Source of the DNA: VXYL01 sp965200375
Lineage (GTDB): Bacteria; Pseudomonadota; Gammaproteobacteria; Pseudomonadales; Azotimanducaceae
Direction of reading: 5' to 3'
Length of the DNA stretch: 64,000 nucleotides
Assembly (NCBI GenBank): GCA_965200375.1
Contig: OZ241353.1
Coordinates: 2,232,001-2,296,000, forward strand
The notes beneath the pieces are model-generated. The model did no database searches. It had not been told where the DNA came from and saw only the letters and a program-made list of their open reading frames with translations. Below are positions 27,742 to 34,298 of this stretch, piece by piece. The translations under genes were made by a program, and so were the position numbers. Positions within the stretch are counted from its first letter, which is position 1. The number at the start of each line of letters is the position of its first letter.

Positions 27742-28989
27742 CTAGGCCCACATCACCAAGCGCAGCTCGGCGTCGTCGACCACGCTGTAGGTCGGTGGCC
27801 TGCCGGAGAGTTCCCGGCATTCCTTGAGGATGATCGGCACCCCGTCGCCGCGCCGATCCATCATCCGTGTGCGGCCCAAGCCCGTGGGCGCCGGGCAGCG
27901 GGCCAGCAGAGACACGACGAGCTCGTTGCGGCTGGCCTGGCGCAGATGCAGGCTGTCGGCCGTCAGCGTATTGGCCAAGGCGCCGGGCACCAGGAGTTCC
28001 AGCCGGTCGTTGAAGAGGTGCAGACGGATGCGCATGCCGGTCATCGAGTAGTCGCGGTGCGCCACTGCATTGACCAGCGCCTCGAACACCGCCCGCTCGC
28101 TGAACTGCGGGCGTTCCACCCGCGCCGTCTCCTTGGCGGCTCGCACCAGCATGTTGCGGCGCACGAAGTGCAGCGCCTCGAGAACCTGCGCGTCCAAAGG
28201 GCCGCCGATGTCTCTGGCATCCGCTTGGTAGTCCGCGTCCGCGCGCTCGCCGGCGTAGCTCACGGCCTGCACGTAGGCATGGCGCAGCCAGCGCTGGGGC
28301 TCTTCGGTACACAGCAGCGCGCCCGCGAGCGTGAGCTCGTTCGCGGCATCGCCCGCGCCGCCCAGGATGCCGAGCTTGCGCAGGACGTCGTCCGATTTCC
28401 CCATGCCGTCGTCCACGCTTGGCGCGGCGTCGCTGTGCAGGAAGCGCTTCGTCAACGCATAGTGCAGATCGTCGCGTCGCGTCCCCGGCACCGTGGATTC
28501 GTCGAACCGAACGATGCGGCTTTGGCTGCGCTGCTGAAAGGCCCGGGCCAGAACCTCCGGCGCCATCTTGCGCTTGGAGCTACCGATGCGCCGAAAATAG
28601 CCGCCCGGGCTCTCGTGGACGAACAGGCTGCGCGGCACCTCAACACGGAGCACGGGCGTTGGAACGCCGTCCGCGTTCGCCAACTCGAGCTTGAGGAGGT
28701 CCGCATCCAGCGCTGGTTTGATCAGGTCGTTGCAAATCTCCCGCACCCAGCCCTCGACCGTGTCCAAGTCTGCGAGCGGGATGCCCTGCACTTGGCGCGT
28801 CTCGTCGTCAATGCCGAGCACCAACGTGCCGCCCCGCCCGTTGGCCAGCGCGGCGAGTTCGTCCGCCAAACCGTTGCGATGCGGCGAGTACACGCGGGTC
28901 CCCTCCACCCGTATGCTCTTGAGCTCCAAGGCGGAATCTTCGCCGAGGCGTATGCGCCCCGCCAGTTCCGCCGCCGGGTCGCTGGTCAT
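27742..28989 (-). CDS. AlbA_2/Schlafen-type ATP-binding protein
   Basis: 415 residues from ATG 28989. The N-terminal AlbA_2 (Schlafen-core) domain shows EDSALELKSIRVEG (the E-x-K pair near residues 20-25), LADELAALANGRGGTLVLGIDD and IPLADLDTVEGWV. The C-terminal part has an HATPase-like EALVNAVAHRDYSM (about 290-303) and a winged-helix-like tail. Such proteins are putative RNA- or DNA-binding regulators or nucleases. Overlaps the AAA#1 stop by 4 bases (ATGA), so the two are translated together. Confidence 0.82.
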   Translation of the reverse strand: MTSDPAAELAGRIRLGEDSALELKSIRVEGTRVYSPHRNGLADELAALANGRGGTLVLGIDDETRQVQGIPLADLDTVEGWVREICNDLIKPALDADLLKLELANADGVPTPVLRVEVPRSLFVHESPGGYFRRIGSSKRKMAPEVLARAFQQRSQSRIVRFDESTVPGTRRDDLHYALTKRFLHSDAAPSVDDGMGKSDDVLRKLGILGGAGDAANELTLAGALLCTEEPQRWLRHAYVQAVSYAGERADADYQADARDIGGPLDAQVLEALHFVRRNMLVRAAKETARVERPQFSERAVFEALVNAVAHRDYSMTGMRIRLHLFNDRLELLVPGALANTLTADSLHLRQASRNELVVSLLARCPAPTGLGRTRMMDRRGDGVPIILKECRELSGRPPTYSVVDDAELRLVMWA

Positions 28990-30839
28990 GGCGCGGTTGC
29001 TTGGCAAGAGACCATCTCCCAACCGTGGAACGCCACCGCCAAGCCGGTGAATTGCACGGACGGGTACGCCCGCGCCAAGCGCTCGTCCGCCAAGTAGCGC
29101 CGCAGCTGCTCAAGAGCGTCTTCGACGACAGCCTGCACCTTCGTCTCGCTGGCGTCTTCGCCCCGCTTGAGGTACTTGAGCTCGATCAGGAAGCCGTGCC
29201 GAAGTTCCGGGTGCTGCGCCGCGAGCGGCTCCAGCGAGATGTCCGCGAAGCCCTTGCCCAGTTCAGGTTCCGTTCGCATCAAGAAGTACCGAGAACCGCC
29301 AAGGTACGCTGCCAAGAAACCTTGGATGATCTTCTCGCCGTCCAGGTAGTCGCGGATGCTGGTTTGCTTGGCAATGGCATTGCGGAGGAATTCGAACACC
29401 GGGCGCCAGTCGCCGTCGCGGGCCATGCGCCAAAGAGCGTCGGCTAGGGCGACCGGATCCACGGAGAGCACGCCGACGTCGTCGTAGGCGTCGCGCAGAT
29501 GGCCGTAGAGCAGTTGGCGCACCGTCTGGTTCGGAATGTGCAACCGAGTTCGCCCGGCGACTGTCCTCTGGATGCTCAACAGGCCGAAGTAGTGCAGCAG
29601 CGAAAGGAAGTTGTCGCGCTGGTCCAAGCGCTCCAAGGGAAAGCTCGCTTGAATTTCGGCGTCCGCCTGGCCTTCGCCGACGACTTGCCGCAGCAGGTCG
29701 AAGTTGCCGTTCAGCTGGCGCTCGGCCCCGGCGCTCTGGTCCGAGCCGCCGGCGCCGTCCGAACCGCCGGCGGAGCCCTGCGCAGCCCTCGCCGCACGCC
29801 CCCGGCTGACGGTCAGCAGATGGCGCAGCTTCCCGTAGTCCATGCGCACGTTCACGTCGATGAGGTCGTCCGGCATGGGCTTGTTCGGCATGGCGGCGTC
29901 CAGGAAGTAGAGCACCATGTCGGTGTTGTAGACGGTCTCCTTCGCGCCCTTGGCGAAGCGGTATCCGTCGTACCACTCGCGCATCACGTTGAGGGCGGTC
30001 TCTTCGTCCAAGGCCAGCGCGCCCGCCTCGCGGTAGGTTCGGAGCAGGCCGCGCACTTCCGCCTCGGTGAAGCCGAGCACGGCGTTGAACTCCGGCGCCA
30101 GGCTGACGTTCTTGCCGATGTTGAAGCCGCTGGTCACGTCGTCCAGGGTGATGGGCGACACGCCGGTGACGAACAGCCGTTCGAGGCCGCCCCCGCCGAG
30201 CCCCGCGCCGCCCTTCAGGGCGGCGAAGAAGCTGCGGTAGAAGCCGCTGCCGTGGGTCAGTTCGTGGTAGGCGCCGGCGCCGTGGTGGGCCAGTATGGTG
30301 TTGGCGAAGTTGTCGTACTCGTCGATGAGCACGTAGAGCCGGATGCCGCGGTCGGCAGCCCACCAAAACAGCTCGCTGAGCTTGGCTTGCGTCGAAGATC
30401 CCGCAAGCAGGCGCTGCGCCTCCTGTTGCGGGAACAGGTCCGGATGCCGCCCCAACGAGCGCCGGATCACCATGCCGCAGTATTCCTCGAACGCCCGCTC
30501 CAACATCTCCGGCGCGTCGCGCACCACCGAGAAATCGAAGCGCAGCGTCACGAAGCTGTGGCGGTTCTCGGTGGGTTCGCGGCCGATGTCCGTGCCGCCG
30601 AACACCTGCTCGAACTCACCGGCCCACCTGCGCTCGTAGTAGTTCTCCAGCAACGAAAGCCAGCAGGATTTGCCGAAGCGCCGGGGGCGGATCAGGAAGA
30701 CGAAGCGTTCGTCCTCCAACGGGCGGAGGAAGCGCGTCTTGTCCACGTACAGGCGGCCTTCGAGGCGCATGGCGCGGAAGTCCGCCCAGCCATAGGGGAT
30801 GAGCGGGTACGCGGCGGATGTCGCCCTACCGCCGGTCAT
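28986..30839 (-). CDS. AAA-ATPase-like/PD-(D/E)XK protein #1
   Basis: 617 residues from ATG 30839. N-terminal AAA-ATPase_like domain: YPLIPYGWADFRAMRLEGRL, P-loop region LIRPRRFGKSCW (about 55-65), Walker B LYVLIDEYDNFANT and VTGVSPITLDDVTSGFN. The C-terminal PD-(D/E)XK_9 (DUF1703-type) nuclease domain has GFADISLEPL and FLIELKYLKRGEDA. One of three close full-length paralogues in the window (others at 38.6-40.4 and 40.4-42.2 kb). Its ATG overlaps the stop codon of a deleted fourth paralogue, and the promoter of a lost DUF499 gene lies 230 bases upstream, so its present transcription probably uses that promoter. Confidence 0.87.
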   Translation of the reverse strand: MTGGRATSAAYPLIPYGWADFRAMRLEGRLYVDKTRFLRPLEDERFVFLIRPRRFGKSCWLSLLENYYERRWAGEFEQVFGGTDIGREPTENRHSFVTLRFDFSVVRDAPEMLERAFEEYCGMVIRRSLGRHPDLFPQQEAQRLLAGSSTQAKLSELFWWAADRGIRLYVLIDEYDNFANTILAHHGAGAYHELTHGSGFYRSFFAALKGGAGLGGGGLERLFVTGVSPITLDDVTSGFNIGKNVSLAPEFNAVLGFTEAEVRGLLRTYREAGALALDEETALNVMREWYDGYRFAKGAKETVYNTDMVLYFLDAAMPNKPMPDDLIDVNVRMDYGKLRHLLTVSRGRAARAAQGSAGGSDGAGGSDQSAGAERQLNGNFDLLRQVVGEGQADAEIQASFPLERLDQRDNFLSLLHYFGLLSIQRTVAGRTRLHIPNQTVRQLLYGHLRDAYDDVGVLSVDPVALADALWRMARDGDWRPVFEFLRNAIAKQTSIRDYLDGEKIIQGFLAAYLGGSRYFLMRTEPELGKGFADISLEPLAAQHPELRHGFLIELKYLKRGEDASETKVQAVVEDALEQLRRYLADERLARAYPSVQFTGLAVAFHGWEMVSCQATAP

Positions 30840-30925
30840 GGTGTGGCCGCTTGGCAAGAGACCATCTCCCAACCGCGGAACACACCGCCAAGCCGGTGAG
30901 CTGCGCGGACGGGTACGCCTGCGCC
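30840..30925 (-). pseudogene. 3' tail of a deleted fourth AAA/PD-(D/E)XK gene
   Basis: Closely matches the last ~85 bases of the AAA genes (compare 28990-29075): codons for AYPSAQLTGLAV, then a one-base shift, then CQAATP and a stop (TGA) that overlaps the ATG of AAA#1 as ATGA, exactly as AAA#3 overlaps AAA#2. Shows that AAA#1 was once preceded by another AAA gene. Confidence 0.8.
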
Positions 30926-31040
30926 CCGCCGATCAGCATCGGCAGCGCGGGATCGCGGCGGAACTCGTCGCGCACGCGCCCCGCCAACACGTTCGAGCGC
31001 GGCTGGCAGAGGTCGAAGACGGTGGCCGGGAGGGCGTCAC
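30926..31040 (-). pseudogene. Deletion scar of a second DUF499 gene
   Basis: Two pieces of DUF499 joined. 30926-30978 matches the internal segment at about 43531-43583 (RDEFRRDPALPMLIG). 30979-31040 matches the 5' end at 45797-45851 (start codon, then PPS and FDLCQPR after a one-base deletion, to VLAG). About 2.2 kb between the two is gone. The scar is followed directly by the AAA tail remnant, so one event or successive deletions removed most of DUF499, the small gene and most of one AAA gene. Confidence 0.8.
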
Positions 31041-31070
31041 ATGCACAGACAGGCGATTCGCTTGAAATCC

Positions 31071-31079
31071 ACTATAGCA
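31071..31079 (-). promoter_or_regulatory. Surviving DUF499-type promoter, now upstream of AAA#1
   Basis: On the minus strand TGCTATAGT, an extended -10, with flanks GGTG ... GGAT identical in type to the promoter of the intact DUF499 gene at 45881-45889. It reads through the DUF499 and AAA scars into the AAA#1-AlbA_2-dualOB-DUF488-DUF488 operon. Confidence 0.65.
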
Positions 31080-31176
31080 CCGCCCGACAGTCGACGGTGT
31101 CGGGGTTCAAGGACGTTTCGGACTCCGTCGTCCCGGGGATGGAAAGTTGCTTGCCAAGGCGTGGCGGATCCGTCGA

Positions 31177-32256
31177 TCAAGCAGGGTTGCCAATGCCCTC
31201 TTCCAGCCACAACTCCAGCTGCCTCGGCTGATCCACCTCCTTCGCATACGCCAGCCGGGCAAGGTCGTAGAGCGCCTCGAAGTCGTTGCTGGACGCGGCG
31301 GCCTCGCTTTGCAGCGCCACCTTCGTGAAGCGGCGGGACACCGGCAGCACTTCCAGCACCGCCTCGAACGCCCGGAACAGGCGCGGGTCCCGATCCATGC
31401 CGGTTTCGGCGAGCATGTCCCGCGCCGCCGCCAGCGAGCGGCTGCGGGAGATGGTGGCGGCGTGGTGCAGGGTGTCGACGAGGCCGCGGCCGCCGTCCAC
31501 CGGGCCGAGGGCGCCCTTCGCCGCGCGGGTGGCGCTGTCCCACAGGCGGAAGTCGCCGCCGCGCTTCTCGCCGAGGCGCTTCGCCACCTGCGCGTCCATG
31601 TCCACGCCGACGGCGCGGGCCAGGCGCAGCGCTTCGTCGTAGGCGAAGACGGGCGCCTTGAAGGCGTCCCACGCCAGCACGAAGAACGCGGTGGGCGCGT
31701 CCAGGTCCTCGCTCGCCTTCTTGCGCGTCAGCTGCTCCAGGCGCCAGCGCTTCACCTCGCGGCGGGCGGCGTCCAGGGCGTCTTCCGGCGTTGCGGCGTA
31801 GGGGTCCCAATCGGCCTCGAGCACGTCCTGCTGGCCGCGGCGCGCGGCAGTCGGGCGCGCTCTGGGCGTGCCGCGGGCGAGCGGCCAGTTGCGGGAGAAC
31901 TCCTCCAGCGCCGGGCCGAAGCACGCGAGGTACAAGTCCACGCCGGCGATGCCCGCCCGTTGGAACTCCGCCACGCGGGTGCGCACGGCGTTGGCCACGC
32001 GGGGTTCCACGTCTTCCCAGTAGGCGACGGCATCGCGCGCTTCGGCGGCGCGTTCCGCCGGCCGCGGGCGGCAGGCGAGGAAGACGGTGCTGTTGGCCGC
32101 CGCCTTGTCGCGGATGTGCAGGCTGCCGCCGGCCTCGGTGTTGACGGGCCAGGACGCGGTGATGACGAAGCCCGCCTCCATCAAGCCCTTGGCGAGCGCG
32201 TCCCAGGCGCCGGTGGCCTTGTGGGTGAACATCAGCGTCATGATGCCGTTGGGCTT
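31177..32256 (-). pseudogene. DUF1156 methylase, 5'-truncated fragment (copy 3)
   Basis: Encodes the C-terminal ~357 residues of the methylase, from KPNGIMTLMFTHKATG (equivalent to about residue 622) to WLEEGIGNPA. Both catalytic motifs (DPTAGGGS and DPPY) are missing. Frame is intact, but there is no sensible start and the upstream sequence is unrelated. It aligns at a constant offset of 11,620 bases to copy 1 but with clearly more differences than copies 1 and 2 show to each other, for example in the region of 32090-32150. It is therefore an older relic. Confidence 0.85.
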
Positions 32257-32323
32257 CAGTCCGCCGGTGGCCGCAACTCTCAACGCATTGATAAATATGT
32301 ATATTGTCTCGTCGCGATCTCCG

Positions 32324-32353
32324 TTGACCCTCCAAGCGGACAACCCATACACT
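32324..32353 (+). promoter_or_regulatory. Candidate promoter for the TIGR04255 cassette
   Basis: TTGACC, 18-base spacer, TACACT, in an AT-richer stretch of about 150 bases between the truncated methylase and the cassette. Reasonable hexamers but not a strong match. Confidence 0.4.
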
Positions 32354-32370
32354 TGCTGCATGTAAAGTCC

Positions 32371-32389
32371 GCCTCTCGCCACGAGAGGC
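32371..32389 (+). promoter_or_regulatory. Hairpin in the 5' leader of the TIGR04255 cassette
   Basis: Perfect 8-bp stem GCCTCTCG-CCA-CGAGAGGC between the candidate promoter and the first start codon. No U-tract follows, so it is more likely an mRNA-stability or translation-control element than a terminator. Confidence 0.45.
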
Positions 32390-32404
32390 TGCACCACAGG
32401 CCCG

Positions 32405-33223
32405 GTGGCCGTGGCGGAGGCAGCGACATTGGCATTTGAGCCTTGCAACGAGAACGATGCGATCACGGAGGTGGTGTTCGCCGTGGTTGGTCTTCAGGGA
32501 TTCACACCCGACGATCGGAGCAGCATCAAGGCCGCGCACTCGAAGTGGCAAGGGCTTTTGCCTAGCCTGCGAGAAGGAGGAGTGCTAAACATCGCCGTCG
32601 CGCCGCCGGATGCGGCCTTGCCGCCACCGCCCATCGCGCCGTTGGAGTTCGCCCGCTTCCGGCCCGATGGCGAAGTGGAGTGGCGGCTGCTACTCGCTCA
32701 AGATGCGCTGGTTGTCAATTGCTGCTCGTACACGAGTTGGAAGGAGGTCTGGATCATCGTACGAGATCTCTTCGCCGAGGTTGTTGGCACCATGCATTCG
32801 CGTGAGCAAAAGATCAGGTCCGTCGCCTTGGAGTATGTGGACTTGTTCCGCTCGGCCGACGACCACTACGACGCGCGAGACCTCCTGCAGGAGAACGACT
32901 CGGTGCCGTCGGGCATCTTTGCGCGCGGACCAACCTGGCACCTCCATCAAGGTTGGTTGGAGGATGCTCAAAGGCCGGTTTCGGGCCACATTCTACGGCG
33001 CATGCACATTAGCTCGACGGTCGAGGACGATCGCCCACAAGTGCGGTTCGATACAAGCCATCGGTTCGACATGCGGGACACGCCCGACCTGCAATCCATG
33101 TTTGCGGAACCGGACACCTTGGTAGATGGTCTATTCGACTGTCTGCACCGGTTCAGCAAGGAGCTGCTTGCGGATTTCCTGACGGCAGAAATGGCGCAAC
33201 GGATAGACCTCCATGTCGACTAG
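32405..33223 (+). CDS. TIGR04255-like protein
   Basis: 272 residues from a GTG (another GTG two codons later is equally possible). The order of segments (NENDAITEVVFAV near the start, EFARFRPDGEVEWRLLL, the central YTSWKEVWIIVRDLF, and the EYVDLF strand) resembles the sporadic TIGR04255 family, found in scattered genomes beside short unknown genes; function unknown. No membrane or signal segments. First gene of a three-gene plus-strand cassette with overlapping ends, of lower GC than the surroundings. Confidence 0.65.
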   Translation: MAVAEAATLAFEPCNENDAITEVVFAVVGLQGFTPDDRSSIKAAHSKWQGLLPSLREGGVLNIAVAPPDAALPPPPIAPLEFARFRPDGEVEWRLLLAQDALVVNCCSYTSWKEVWIIVRDLFAEVVGTMHSREQKIRSVALEYVDLFRSADDHYDARDLLQENDSVPSGIFARGPTWHLHQGWLEDAQRPVSGHILRRMHISSTVEDDRPQVRFDTSHRFDMRDTPDLQSMFAEPDTLVDGLFDCLHRFSKELLADFLTAEMAQRIDLHVD

Positions 33224-33788
33224 CTCCGGGCATCTCGACACCTCTGCCAATGCTGGGCGCTACAGTGCAGGCAACGCCATGCCCCGTGTTCGAACGAGAC
33301 CTAGGCTGACGACGCTAGCTGCGGACCACTACAGTCTTCAGGGGGTAGCCCATCTGCGGTTTAGTGCCAGTTCCGTCGACGAACAATGGCTGATCGGCAC
33401 GAACGTCGTCGGATGGGAGTCGGATCGAACGTCCGCCCTGCGCAAGCAGGTTCTCTCCTACCGGGCGGAACGACCTCGGGACCCGTCTGTAGCCGCGGCT
33501 GTCTACGATGCCTTGAAGTTCATCGATCTGATCCCTGCCACCGCGACGTTGCCTTACGTCGCACTCGCCGACGATGGCGAGGTGAACTTCTACTGGCGTC
33601 GTCGGGCGAGTCTGCTCATTGACGTCGGCTTCGTCGGCGACAGCGTGATGCACTACTACGTGTGGGACGAGGCTAGCGGCGTGGATGTGGACGCTTCGAT
33701 TCCGTTCAGTGGACGGTCGCTGCCTCCAGACATCGTGAAGACACTGCCGCCGTTGCGCGGGCAGTTCGGAATGGATGCACATGGGTGA
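33213..33788 (+). CDS. Unknown protein, second gene of TIGR04255 cassette
   Basis: 191 residues; not recognised. Overlaps the TIGR04255-like gene by 11 bases. The N-terminal 40 residues are rich in Ser, Arg and Thr and look disordered; the body (about 60-165) has helix YDALKFIDLIP and strand-like segments VALADDGEVNFYWRR, ASLLIDVGFVG and MHYYVWD, a compact alpha/beta pattern. No catalytic motif is evident. Confidence 0.6.
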   Translation: MSTSSGHLDTSANAGRYSAGNAMPRVRTRPRLTTLAADHYSLQGVAHLRFSASSVDEQWLIGTNVVGWESDRTSALRKQVLSYRAERPRDPSVAAAVYDALKFIDLIPATATLPYVALADDGEVNFYWRRRASLLIDVGFVGDSVMHYYVWDEASGVDVDASIPFSGRSLPPDIVKTLPPLRGQFGMDAHG

Positions 33789-34260
33789 CTGTGAGGAGTG
33801 CATTGAGGAGCGTCAGCGGCAACGCGCCTGCTCACCCGGCACTGTGGGCGATGAAGAGAACTTGGCGAGGTTTGTTTTACGTAGCGACCATGTCGCACCG
33901 GATGGCGAGCTCGCGCCCGCGGCTTTCCCTGCACAGGACTTCATGGAGCAACACAGAGGAGGTTTGTCGCTTGCGCGACTAGACCACATGTCGATGGAGG
34001 AAGTCCGCGGACGTGCGAGAGCACTGCCAGATGTCACGATTGGGAAGTCGACGAAGCGCATGGCTGTAGCCAAGACGCAGGCTATTCGCGCCATACGCTC
34101 AAGTGGCGCACGGTTGTTCTGCGTGGTGGATGACGGGTTGCCGGAATTCCACGCACATGCCGTTGTGCGTTTGGCGGATCGCCAATCTGCGAGCCGAAGC
34201 TCCGTGAAGCGCCATCGCGGTCGCTTGATGCGGGCTTTTGCGCTCCAATCTATAGGCTAG
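33775..34260 (+). CDS. Unknown protein, third gene of TIGR04255 cassette
   Basis: 161 residues (or 159 from the ATG at 33781); not a family I can name. It has an N-terminal Cys pair in GDCEECIEE, then the segment DEENLARFVLRSDHVAPDG followed by AAFPAQDF, and a basic C-terminus (SSVKRHRGRLMRAF). It overlaps the preceding gene by 14 bases. The tight overlaps along the cassette indicate that the three proteins are made together. Confidence 0.6.
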   Translation: MHMGDCEECIEERQRQRACSPGTVGDEENLARFVLRSDHVAPDGELAPAAFPAQDFMEQHRGGLSLARLDHMSMEEVRGRARALPDVTIGKSTKRMAVAKTQAIRAIRSSGARLFCVVDDGLPEFHAHAVVRLADRQSASRSSVKRHRGRLMRAFALQSIG

Positions 34261-34298
34261 GCCAGCAGGTCCAACTGCAAGATCGGTCAGATTGGGCA

